Source of the DNA: Pseudomonas frederiksbergensis
Lineage (GTDB): Bacteria; Pseudomonadota; Gammaproteobacteria; Pseudomonadales; Pseudomonadaceae
Assembly (NCBI RefSeq): GCF_003732275.1
Contig: NZ_MOBM01000010.1
Coordinates: 1-64,000, forward strand
Direction of reading: 5' to 3'
Length of the DNA: 64,000 bases
The notes under the pieces were generated by a model that was given only the letters and a program-made list of their open reading frames with translations, searched no databases and was not told the origin of the DNA. Shown here in pieces: positions 44,504 to 52,385 of the stretch; within the stretch, counting starts at the first letter, position 1; each line of letters starts with the position of its first letter. The translations under genes and the position numbers were made by a program.

Positions 44504-44522
44504 GGTAATGGTTCTTATTCAT
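44504..44522 (-). promoter_or_regulatory. Fur-like box before fpvA
   Basis: The plus-strand sequence GGTAATGGTTCTTATTCAT matches 12 of 19 bases of the GATAATGATTATCATTATC consensus. It lies 28 bases before the fpvA start. No PvdS box is seen in this gap. Confidence 0.45.
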
Positions 44523-44590
44523 CTCATTAAGACGAGGAGGCCGCGGCAAACCGGAAAAAATATTCTTCCGACCGGCCACGGCCTGATCGA

Positions 44591-46240
44591 TTACGCGGGT
44601 TGCAGTTCGCTTTTGACCTTGCCGGCCTCCATGCGCACCAGTTGATCAGCTACGTCGAAGTAGCGGTCATCGTGGGAGATGACGATGATGGTTTTGCCCA
44701 GACGCTTCAGGTCGGGCAGCAGTTCGGTGTAGAAAATGCGGCGGAAGGTCGGGTCCTGATCGGCCGCCCATTCATCGAACACCAGCACCGGCCGTTCTTC
44801 CAGCCAGGCGTTGACCAACGCCAGGCGTTTGCGTTGGCCGGTGGAAAGATCGGTGGTGCTGAACGCGCCGTCGCGCACGCTGACCTTGTGCGCGATCTCC
44901 AGGCGTTCGAGATAGCGCGTGGCATCCTGCGGCACTTGCCGGTCGCCCTGGATCAGGTCATCGAACAGGTAATAGTCGGCAAATATCGTGGTGAAATTCT
45001 GCCGGTAGTCATCGCGGTTGAGCGCGGTGATCGGCTGGTCGTTCACGCGGATCTCGCCTTCGGTGGGCGCATAGAGGCCCAGCAACAGTTTGATCAGCGT
45101 GGTTTTGCCGCAGCCGTTTTCACCGACGATGAATACGATGTCGCCTTGTTCGATGCGCAGGTTGACCGGCCCGAGGCGGAAGGGCTCGCTGCCTTCCACC
45201 GGCGGGAAGGCGTAACGCACGTTGCTCAGTTCCAGGCTGTGGACCGGGCCGGGTTTGTACCCCTGATCCTCCAGCAGCAGGTGTGGTTCCGGGGAGGAAA
45301 ACTGTTCGCTGAGCTCGGCGATCCGGCGAAACGCAATCTGCGCCCGGCTGATGATTGGCAGCGTGCTGACCAAATGTTCCAGGGGGCCTTTCATGTACAG
45401 CAGCACCAATACAAAACCGCTCATCACGGCCTTGTCGGCACTGGGCCAGAACGATTGCAGGGCCAGCGCCAGGCCGATGACCACGAAGAACAGCATCGAG
45501 CCGAACGACTTGGCAATGACGAAGGTATTGATCGAGCGAATCTGCGTGTCACAGATTTTCTCGGCGGTCTTCTGGATGCCGGACACGAACATGCGCTGAC
45601 GCCGCGGGCGGTGGATGCGCAGTTCCTTGGCCCCTTCGGCGATGGCGTTGTAGTGCTTTTGCAGCTCGTCTTCGGAGTCTCGCGCCGCATAGAAACCGCG
45701 CATGCCCTTGGCCCGGGCGATGGCCTGGATGGTGGTGCCGATGGCGATGGCCACCAGCATCATCAGAAACATTGGCCACGACAGCATCGCCAGATAACCG
45801 AGGCAACCCAGGGTGACGGTCAGGGAAATCGCCAACGGCGCGAAGGCGAAGGCGAAATCGCTGATGGTGTCCACGTCATGGGTCAGCACCGGGATCAACC
45901 GGTGGCTACGGTAGCGCTCGATCTGGGCGATGGGCGCCGACAGCACTTTCTCCCCCAGCTCTTTGCGCAGCCTGGCGATGATTTGCTGCCCGACGTAGTT
46001 GGTGCCGATGTCGGACACAATCGTGGTCAGCAGCGCCAGCACGCACAGCCCGGCGAAAATCATCACCACGGTGCGGGTCAGGCCATCGGCGGAGTGCAGG
46101 GCATTGTTGATGGTCGCCAGCAACACGGTGACGCTCAGGCCACCGATCATGCCGAGCACGATGGACACAGAGACAATCAGGCGGAAGGGCTTGAGCAGGG
46201 CGAACAATTCGTTGATCGCCCCATGCGTTGGCTTGGTCAT
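44591..46240 (-). CDS. pvdE: PvdE, ABC exporter of the pyoverdine precursor to the periplasm
   Basis: Inner-membrane half-transporter of 549 residues of the cyclic-peptide exporter family. Six membrane segments occupy about 1-320 and the ATPase domain about 340-545, with Walker A VGENGCGKTTL (near 373), signature STGQRKRL and Walker B VLVFDEWAADQ. It moves acylated ferribactin from the cytoplasm to the periplasm, where PvdP/M/N/O act. It has an exact PvdS box 46 bases upstream. fpvA follows, as in P. aeruginosa, so pvdE-fpvA may share a transcript. Confidence 0.95.
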   Translation of the reverse strand: MTKPTHGAINELFALLKPFRLIVSVSIVLGMIGGLSVTVLLATINNALHSADGLTRTVVMIFAGLCVLALLTTIVSDIGTNYVGQQIIARLRKELGEKVLSAPIAQIERYRSHRLIPVLTHDVDTISDFAFAFAPLAISLTVTLGCLGYLAMLSWPMFLMMLVAIAIGTTIQAIARAKGMRGFYAARDSEDELQKHYNAIAEGAKELRIHRPRRQRMFVSGIQKTAEKICDTQIRSINTFVIAKSFGSMLFFVVIGLALALQSFWPSADKAVMSGFVLVLLYMKGPLEHLVSTLPIISRAQIAFRRIAELSEQFSSPEPHLLLEDQGYKPGPVHSLELSNVRYAFPPVEGSEPFRLGPVNLRIEQGDIVFIVGENGCGKTTLIKLLLGLYAPTEGEIRVNDQPITALNRDDYRQNFTTIFADYYLFDDLIQGDRQVPQDATRYLERLEIAHKVSVRDGAFSTTDLSTGQRKRLALVNAWLEERPVLVFDEWAADQDPTFRRIFYTELLPDLKRLGKTIIVISHDDRYFDVADQLVRMEAGKVKSELQPA

Positions 46241-46285
46241 GGAGGATTCCTTTCGACACGGAGGGAGTGCCGGTACTTAAGGAAA

Positions 46286-46309
46286 ACGAATGGTTGCGGA
46301 CTTTATTTA
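46286..46309 (-). promoter_or_regulatory. Iron-starvation (PvdS) promoter of pvdE
   Basis: On the minus strand, exact TAAAT (46309-46305), 16 bases, CGT (46288-46286), upstream of the pvdE start at 46240. Confidence 0.85.
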
Positions 46310-46395
46310 AACGGCAGCAGAGGTAATTGCCGGTTAGTCAGAAGACCTGTGGTGAGGGGGCTTGACCTAATGCTGGTAGCTAAAGCCGCGCAAAC

Positions 46396-46487
46396 TTGTG
46401 GGAGCGAGCCTGCTCGCGATAGCGGTGGGTCAGGCAACATTGATGTTGAAGGTGCCGCCGTCATCGCGAGCAGGCTCGCTCCCACAA
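46396..46487. repeat. REPIN, spacer class I
   Basis: TTGTGGGAGCGAGCCTGCTC and its inverse (arms of about 25 bp ending in CGCGAT) flank a spacer containing GTCAGGCAACATTGATGTTG. It lies between pvdO and the pvdE promoter. Confidence 0.9.
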
Positions 46488-46512
46488 GGGCAGCCCCCTC
46501 GCCACAAAGGAT

Positions 46513-47400
46513 TCAGAGCTCACGCACTACGCGAAACCCCAGCCAGTCGCCGCTGCTGGTGGGCAGGCTGCTGTTGCGATTGCCGGAGCGGGAAAACACC
46601 GGCGCTTCGCCCCAGTCGTTGCCGCGCATGACCTGGCGTTTGCAGTTCTGCTCCAGCCACGGGCTGCCGTCGCTGGGCACGCCGACATAGTCTTCGCGGT
46701 AGCAGTCGGCGACCCACTCATAAACGTTGCCGTGCATGTCGAACACGCCAAAGGCATTGGCCGGGAAGGTGCCGGCCGGGGAGGTGAAATTGTAGCCGTC
46801 GGCGGCGCCGTAGGTGTTGGCGTTTTTCGAGATCTGGTAGTCGGCGCCTTCATCGAACGCAAACGGGAAAGACCCGGTACTGCCGGCGCGGGCGGCGTAC
46901 TCACGGATCGACTCGCTGGGCATGCGATAGGCATGACCGGTTTTCTTCGACAGCCAGGCAATGTAGCCCTGGGCTTCGGCCACGTTCATGCACACGGCCG
47001 GGTGGCGCGCGGTCTGTTTGAAGCTGGGTTTGCCGGCCGTGCAGCGCCGGCCTGGCCGATCATCAAAATCGGCGGGGGTGTTGCCGGTGGCGCGCACGTA
47101 CGCGTCCCATTCACCGGCCAGTACCTGGAAGCGACTGATGGCGAAAGGGCGGGTGAAGGTCACTTCATGCAGCGGGCCTTCATCGGGCTGGTGGCCGACT
47201 TCATCCTCTGGCGTGCCCATGGTGTAGCGGCCGGCGGGCAGCACGACCATCTCCGGACAGTCCTTGCAGTCCTTGAACACCTTGCCGGGGGCAGGCGGGT
47301 TCGCGGCCTGGGCGGTGCCGGGCAGCAGACCGCCGAGCAGTGCGGTCAGTGCCAGGGCCGATAATGTTCGCAGGGAAGAGGGCATATGGAGCGTTTTCAT
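46513..47400 (-). CDS. pvdO: PvdO, periplasmic pyoverdine maturation protein (FGE-sulfatase fold)
   Basis: Protein of 295 residues with a cleavable signal peptide (...LLPGTAQA-ANPP near residue 32) and a formylglycine-generating-enzyme-like domain. Motifs are MVVLPAGRYTMGTP, EGPLHEVTFTRPFAISRF, VFDMHGNVYEWVADCY and a C-terminal GFRVVREL. PvdO is needed for the last oxidation step of the chromophore (dihydropyoverdine to pyoverdine). It lies 253 bases after pvdN with a REP pair between. I found no good PvdS box, so read-through from pvdMN or an unlisted promoter must drive it. Confidence 0.93.
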   Translation of the reverse strand: MKTLHMPSSLRTLSALALTALLGGLLPGTAQAANPPAPGKVFKDCKDCPEMVVLPAGRYTMGTPEDEVGHQPDEGPLHEVTFTRPFAISRFQVLAGEWDAYVRATGNTPADFDDRPGRRCTAGKPSFKQTARHPAVCMNVAEAQGYIAWLSKKTGHAYRMPSESIREYAARAGSTGSFPFAFDEGADYQISKNANTYGAADGYNFTSPAGTFPANAFGVFDMHGNVYEWVADCYREDYVGVPSDGSPWLEQNCKRQVMRGNDWGEAPVFSRSGNRNSSLPTSSGDWLGFRVVREL

Positions 47401-47483
47401 AAGTCGTCTCGGTTAAAGGAAAACGGTGCCTCGCAGCGCAAAGCTGTTCACTTAAAGCGCGCTCATCAGTCATGCCTGCCTTT

Positions 47484-47597
47484 TGTGGCGAGCGAGCTTG
47501 CTCGCGCTGGGCTGCGTAGCGGCCCCAAAAATCTGGCAGTCATTGCCGGTTTTTGTGAGTGCTACGCACTCAAGCGGGAGCAAGCTCCCTCGCCACA
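47484..47597. repeat. REP pair in the pvdN-pvdO gap
   Basis: TGTGGCGAGCGAGCTTGCTC at the left and GGGAGCAAGCTCCCTCGCCACA at the right are inverted REP sequences, similar in type to the pair at 10139-10270. It separates pvdN from pvdO and could limit transcription between them. Confidence 0.82.
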
Positions 47598-47653
47598 GGT
47601 TTATCTGACTCAAGACGCTCTTAAGTGAATTGCATTGGCCTCGCAGCAAGGGT

Positions 47654-48940
47654 TCACGCGGAGCGCTTTTTGCCCAGCACGTCGATGAAGCGGTCCACCT
47701 CGGCTTCGGTATTGAGCAGGCCCGGCGCGGCGCGGATCACCGGGCCGACGTCGCGGCTGACCGCATCGCTGACAATCCGGTTTTGCATCAGGTGAGCGGC
47801 CACGGCATCGCCGTCCTGACCCTTGACCCGGAAGAAGCTGAACCCCGCCGAAAACCTCGGATCGACCGGGGTGACCAGTTCGACGCCCGGCTGCTCCTGC
47901 AATCGTTGTTTCAGGTAGCTGTTGAGCTGATGGATGCGCGCCTGGACGTCGGCCTTGCCCAGTTCCAGGTGCAATTTGAACGCTTCATCCACGGCCCAAC
48001 GATGTTCGAACGCGTGATAGCCGCCCGGGGACATGGTGGTGGAAAAGGTCGTGGCTTCGGAGAAGGTCGGCACGCTCGGGCTGACGTACTTGAGCTCTTC
48101 GCTGCGGCTGCAAACGATGCCGGTGCCGCGGGGGCCGAACATCCATTTGTGGGTGCCGGCAATGAAGAAGTCGCAGTTCATCGCCGGGAAGCTCAGGTCT
48201 TCGACGCCGAAACCATGCACGCCATCGACCACGTAAACGATCCGGTCCTGGTCGTCGCGCTGGCGATTGTGTTCATCGACGAGTGCGCCGATGTCGCTGA
48301 TCGGCAGCTTCACGCCGCTGCCCGAATGCACCCAGGTAATGCCCAGCACGCGGGTCTCGGGGCGGATGTGGCGGTTGATGGTATCCAGCACCTGGTCGGC
48401 CGAGATCGACTGTGGCTGCTCGAACAACTGAATCTTGCGCACCCGGGTGCCATCACGCTGGTTGCGAAAACGCAGGATGTTGTTCGTGGAATAGTGCTCG
48501 TGAACCGTGGTGAGGATTTCCTGATCAGGGCGCACCTGCACACCGCCATAAATCATCGCCAGGCCTTCGGTGGTGCTGCCGGTGAGGGCGATCTGTGTCG
48601 GTTTGGCCTGCAAATATCGACCGGCCCAGAGCCGCACGTTTTCTTCGCGCTGGTGGGTCACGCCCAGGTCCCAGTCCATAGCCAGCCCGGGATTCAGATC
48701 GAGAGCGGCGCGGTGACGGGCGATGGCCTCGCGCACGGGTTTGGGGTGGGAGGTCACCAGAAAATTGGCGAAGTGGATGTAGTTCGGGTCCTGGTCGAAC
48801 AACTGACGCAATTGCGCCCATTTGTCCCGGGGCAGGGTTTGCATCTGCGCGGCGGCGACCTGGGGGCCGAGGCTGGCACCCAACGGCAGGCTGGCGGCGA
48901 GGACTCCGGCCTGTTTCAGAAAAGTACGACGGTCATTCAT
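47654..48940 (-). CDS. pvdN: PvdN, Tat-exported PLP enzyme of pyoverdine side-chain modification
   Basis: Protein of 428 residues, a class V aminotransferase-fold PLP enzyme. The Tat signal MNDRRTFLKQAGVLAASLP shows export in folded form to the periplasm. The PLP lysine lies in AGTHKWMFGPRG (near residue 262), and VVDGVHGFGVED carries the cofactor Asp. PvdN converts the glutamate side group on the chromophore to succinamide. Its start overlaps the pvdM stop by 4 bases, so the two genes are coupled. Confidence 0.95.
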   Translation of the reverse strand: MNDRRTFLKQAGVLAASLPLGASLGPQVAAAQMQTLPRDKWAQLRQLFDQDPNYIHFANFLVTSHPKPVREAIARHRAALDLNPGLAMDWDLGVTHQREENVRLWAGRYLQAKPTQIALTGSTTEGLAMIYGGVQVRPDQEILTTVHEHYSTNNILRFRNQRDGTRVRKIQLFEQPQSISADQVLDTINRHIRPETRVLGITWVHSGSGVKLPISDIGALVDEHNRQRDDQDRIVYVVDGVHGFGVEDLSFPAMNCDFFIAGTHKWMFGPRGTGIVCSRSEELKYVSPSVPTFSEATTFSTTMSPGGYHAFEHRWAVDEAFKLHLELGKADVQARIHQLNSYLKQRLQEQPGVELVTPVDPRFSAGFSFFRVKGQDGDAVAAHLMQNRIVSDAVSRDVGPVIRAAPGLLNTEAEVDRFIDVLGKKRSA

Positions 48941-50313
48941 GGCTTGACCGGTTCCTGGCGAGAAATCAGCGTGGGCTTCGCGGCTTTTTGCACGTGTTCC
49001 CAGACCCGCAGGAAGTTACCGCCCCAGAGCTTGGCGATATCGGCTTCGGAATAACCGCGCTGGATCAGTTCGGCGGTGACGTTGCGGATCTCGCCAACAT
49101 TTTCCCAACCCTTGATGCCGCCGCCGTCGTTGAAGTCCGAAGCGATGCCGACGTGGTCGATGCCGACCTTGCGCACGGTGTAATCGATGGCGTCGCCGAG
49201 GTCCTTGAGCGTGGCCTTGGGTTCGTCTTCGAGAATGGCGTACAGACCGCTGGCGTATTGACCGAGCTTCTGTTCGGACCAAGCGGTAATGATCGGGTCG
49301 CCGGGCATCAGCGCCATCGCCAGGTTGGGCAATGGTGGCAGATCGAAACGCGTGCGCAGGGCGTTGAGTTTGTCCTGTGTGCCTTGGGTCAACGGTTTGA
49401 GGTATTGCGAGAAACCGACCACCTGCACCACGCCACCGCTGTTCTTGATCAGCTGCAGCTCTTTGTCACTGAGGTTGCGCGGGATGTCCACCGAGGCCCG
49501 TGGTGCCGAGTGCGAGGCCACCATCGGCGTGCGACTCAGTTGTGCCACTTGTTCCAGGCCTTTGGTCGACATCTGCGACACATCAATGATCACACCCAGA
49601 TCGTTCAGGCGTTGCACCGCTTGTTTGCCGATGTCCGACAGCCCATCGAGGGCATCGGGGGAGTCGTTGAAAAACGGCAGTGGTCGTGATGAGTCGGCCC
49701 AGCTGTTGTTGCCGATGTAGCTGAAACCGAACATGCGCATGCCACGGCCGGCCCACAGGTCCAGTTTGCTCAGGTCATTGCCCAGCGGGTAGGCGTTGAG
49801 CATGCTGATGAAAATCGCAAACTTGCCTTCGCCGTGCAGGCGCCGGAAGTCGTCGGGGGTGTAGGCGATGCCGACCTGATTGGGAAAATCGCGCACCAGG
49901 CCGGAGATGATATTGTAGCGCACTTCCTGCTGGTTGCGTGCTTCTTCGACGAAACCGTCGGTGGGCCTGTGCGGCGCGTTCGGGCCGTTCCACATTTCTG
50001 GCCAGCCGAAGACTGTCAGGGCCGCGCCGGACAGTCGCCCACGGTTGGCCTTGATCAGGTCGAACTGGCCGGAACCGTCCTTGTCGGCCTCGTTGCCGTG
50101 GGCGCCGAAACCCAGGGGGACGGTGATGTGGCTGTCGAAGGACAGGATCCGCTCCTGCAGTTCTGTGGCCTGTTTCATGACCTTGACCGGGTAGCCGGGG
50201 TTGTCCTTGAACCCGTAATCCCAGACCAGCCAGCCTGCGCCGGCACTGATGGCCAAGGCCAGTGGCAGGCCGAGGTACAGAGCTTTCTTCGAACGTGTTT
50301 TTGTCATCGCCAT
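48937..50313 (-). CDS. pvdM: PvdM, periplasmic dipeptidase-like protein of pyoverdine maturation
   Basis: Protein of 458 residues with an N-terminal membrane anchor or signal (about 12-30) and a renal-dipeptidase (peptidase M19) fold. It is required for periplasmic chromophore maturation; no peptidase activity needs to be assumed. Motifs are VASHSAPRASVDIPRNLSD and HVGIASDFNDGGG. At the site where the family normally has the metal ligands H-x-D, the sequence reads DSHITVP, so the aspartate is missing. It is the first gene of the pvdMN(O) unit under an exact PvdS box. An alternative ATG lies two codons in. Confidence 0.93.
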   Translation of the reverse strand: MAMTKTRSKKALYLGLPLALAISAGAGWLVWDYGFKDNPGYPVKVMKQATELQERILSFDSHITVPLGFGAHGNEADKDGSGQFDLIKANRGRLSGAALTVFGWPEMWNGPNAPHRPTDGFVEEARNQQEVRYNIISGLVRDFPNQVGIAYTPDDFRRLHGEGKFAIFISMLNAYPLGNDLSKLDLWAGRGMRMFGFSYIGNNSWADSSRPLPFFNDSPDALDGLSDIGKQAVQRLNDLGVIIDVSQMSTKGLEQVAQLSRTPMVASHSAPRASVDIPRNLSDKELQLIKNSGGVVQVVGFSQYLKPLTQGTQDKLNALRTRFDLPPLPNLAMALMPGDPIITAWSEQKLGQYASGLYAILEDEPKATLKDLGDAIDYTVRKVGIDHVGIASDFNDGGGIKGWENVGEIRNVTAELIQRGYSEADIAKLWGGNFLRVWEHVQKAAKPTLISRQEPVKP

Positions 50314-50368
50314 CTCAGTCAGGTTCGCCGCCCCGGTGCAGGCGCAGGGGCCTTTGCTATCTGGGAGG

Positions 50369-50392
50369 AACGAGTGACCGGCACAGGAATTT
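50369..50392 (-). promoter_or_regulatory. Iron-starvation (PvdS) promoter of pvdMN
   Basis: On the minus strand, exact TAAAT (50392-50388), 16 bases, CGT (50371-50369), 56 bases before the pvdM start. Confidence 0.85.
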
Positions 50393-50420
50393 AGGTGGCC
50401 CCGAAAGATCTCATTTCAAA

Positions 50421-50502
50421 TGTAGGAGCTGGCGCAGCCTGCGATCTTTTCGGGGCCGCCGGAGAGCAAGATCAAAAGATCGCAGCCTGCGGCAGCTCCT
50501 AC
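50421..50502. repeat. Inverted REP pair of the AAAAGATCGCAGCC type
   Basis: TGTAGGAGCTGGCGCAGCCT (continuing GCGATCTTTT) at the left and AAAAGATCGCAGCCTGCGGC (continuing AGCTCCTAC) at the right. It sits exactly between the divergent pvdM and pvdP promoters; a further decayed half (GGCGCCTGCGATCTTTGAGG) follows at about 50525. Confidence 0.85.
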
Positions 50503-50549
50503 GGGGGATCGCATTTCAGATTTAGGCGCCTGCGATCTTTGAGGCCCCA

Positions 50550-50573
50550 TAAATTTGTAGAGGCAACGAACGT
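50550..50573 (+). promoter_or_regulatory. Iron-starvation (PvdS) promoter of pvdP
   Basis: Exact TAAAT-N16-CGT, 46 bases before the chosen pvdP start. It confirms that translation starts at 50620 and not at the upstream ATG at 50395. Confidence 0.85.
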
Positions 50574-50619
50574 TCTAGCTTGGATAAAGCCTGCTTTCAT
50601 GGCTGACACAGGTAGGGCA

Positions 50620-52245
50620 ATGACGATTTCTCGACGCTGGTTCATGGCGGGCCTGGCGCTCACGAGCGCTGCGGTGCCTGCCGCTTTTTATGCACATCGC
50701 GAGCTGACCCGGGAAAAGGAACCGATCACGCCGGGGGAGGCTACGGTCGACCTGGCCAGCACCGCCGGGCAGCAACTGGCCGACAGCTTGCGCGGAATCT
50801 GGGACATTCGTTTTGTCGGCAGCGATGCCGGGCTTGATGGCTTGCCGCAGGACGGGCTGGAGTTGTTTCTCGACATCGCTCATCGCGGGCGCGGGTTGCG
50901 CGGTTACCTGGACACCGGCACTCACCTGCGCGGGGAAGACCAGTCGCGCTATCAGGTTATCGGCGATCTGGCACCGGCCACTGGCGCCGAACTGTACTGG
51001 CGACTGATGCGCACCGACGCCCCGCTGGTGGCGCCGGTGTATGAGTTCAAAGCTAAGCTTGATGAGGTTTGGGCCGCTTTCGGCAACGCCGGCAGCGGCA
51101 CGTTCAGCGGCCAGGTGCTGAGCCTGAATCGCCCGTTGGGTTTGCCCGAACTCGACAACCGCTTTATCGCCATCAAGCGCCGGTTTCCCGAAGCGCGGGA
51201 GCGAACCGCCCTCAACCCTGCGTTTCTGGCGTGGCTGGTGTCCCCCGAGCATCGATTGTTTCATCAGCTCTGGCACGCGTCCCGGGACAAATGGCACAAG
51301 CTCTCGGAGAAAAAACGCGAGGCGTTGCGCGGTATCGGCTGGCAACCCGGCCCACGGGACAAGGAGCGTGATGCCCGCGGGCCGCGCAAGGACCGCAACG
51401 GTTCGGGCATCGATTTCTTCTTCATGCACCGGCACATGCTCGGCATCGCCCGGTCCATGCAGGATCTGCCTTCATGGCCGGCGTTCCCCTTGCCGCAGCC
51501 GGAACTCGAGCGTGATCGCCAGGGCTTCGCGCGCTATTTCGACAATCACGATGGCAATGCCTTGCCGCCGACCTGGTTGACCGAAGGCGACGACGAGTAC
51601 ACCAAGTGGGTCAGTGACATCAAAGCCGCAGAGACCTATCACAGCAACTTCCAAGTCTGGGAGTCGCAGTACCGCGATCCGCGTTACTTGTCGAAATTGA
51701 CCCTCGGCCAGTTTGGCTCGGAGGTCGAGCTGGGCCTGCACGACTGGCTGCACATGCGCTGGGCGTCGGTGGCACGGGATCCGTCCAACGAGATACCGGT
51801 GCCGATGGCCCGGGATCAGGCCGACTTTGCGGCGCGCTGGTATGCCCCGGAAAACGATTTTCTCGGCGATCCGTTTTCCTCTCACGTCAACCCGGTGTTC
51901 TGGCGTTTCCACGGCTGGATCGACGATCGAATCGAAGACTGGTTTCGCGCCCATGAGCGTTTTCACCCGGGCGAACTGAACCGCCTGGAGGTCAACGGCG
52001 TGCCGTGGTTTGCACCGGGGCGCTGGGTGGAAGTGGGTGATCCGTGGCTCGGGCCGGACACCCACGGTTGCAGCACGACCCCAGGCCTGCAAACGGGGCG
52101 CTCGGTGGAAATGGACCCCGAAACCATGAAGCTGGCGTTGCGCATCACGTTTGGCGATGAAGACAACATGAGTGAGCTGTTGCGCAAAGTGCCGCGGCGG
52201 CCGTGGTATGCGCGGCATTTGAAGGTCAAGGGATGGCCGGTTTAA
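50620..52245 (+). CDS. pvdP: PvdP, Tat-exported tyrosinase that closes the pyoverdine chromophore
   Basis: Protein of 541 residues with a Tat signal (SRRWFMAGLALTSAAVPAAF). The C-terminal copper-tyrosinase domain shows His-rich copper sites: FMHRHMLGIARSM (near 270), LHDWLHMRW (near 377) and SSHVNPVFWRFHGWIDDR (near 425). It oxidises ferribactin to form the fluorescent dihydroxyquinoline chromophore in the periplasm. The longer open frame from 50395 runs through a REP pair and its own promoter, so it is rejected. GGTAGGG precedes the chosen ATG. Divergent from pvdMN. Confidence 0.95.
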   Translation: MTISRRWFMAGLALTSAAVPAAFYAHRELTREKEPITPGEATVDLASTAGQQLADSLRGIWDIRFVGSDAGLDGLPQDGLELFLDIAHRGRGLRGYLDTGTHLRGEDQSRYQVIGDLAPATGAELYWRLMRTDAPLVAPVYEFKAKLDEVWAAFGNAGSGTFSGQVLSLNRPLGLPELDNRFIAIKRRFPEARERTALNPAFLAWLVSPEHRLFHQLWHASRDKWHKLSEKKREALRGIGWQPGPRDKERDARGPRKDRNGSGIDFFFMHRHMLGIARSMQDLPSWPAFPLPQPELERDRQGFARYFDNHDGNALPPTWLTEGDDEYTKWVSDIKAAETYHSNFQVWESQYRDPRYLSKLTLGQFGSEVELGLHDWLHMRWASVARDPSNEIPVPMARDQADFAARWYAPENDFLGDPFSSHVNPVFWRFHGWIDDRIEDWFRAHERFHPGELNRLEVNGVPWFAPGRWVEVGDPWLGPDTHGCSTTPGLQTGRSVEMDPETMKLALRITFGDEDNMSELLRKVPRRPWYARHLKVKGWPV

Positions 52246-52270
52246 GCAGATAGACCGCGTTATCGTTCTT

Positions 52271-52360
52271 CGCGAGCAGGCTCGCTCCCACACTGGATCT
52301 TTGTAGTACACAGAATTTGTGTTCACTGAAGATCTACTGTGGGAGCGAGCCTGCTCGCGA
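52271..52360. repeat. REPIN, spacer class II
   Basis: CGCGAGCAGGCTCGCTCCCA and its inverse flank a 45-base spacer (GGATCTTTGTAGTACACAGA... GTTCACTGAAGATC) related to that of the block at 41731. It lies between the convergent pvdP and opmQ genes. Confidence 0.9.
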
Positions 52361-52385
52361 TAGCGATCTCAATGCTCACACTGAG

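Noticed and set aside
50395..50619. Longer N-terminus for PvdP
   Set aside because: It would run through a REP pair and the pvdP PvdS box; the Tat signal begins at 50620.
40036..52360. CRISPR array
   Set aside because: The repeats are paired, inverted and scattered REP elements without regular direct repeats, spacers or cas genes.
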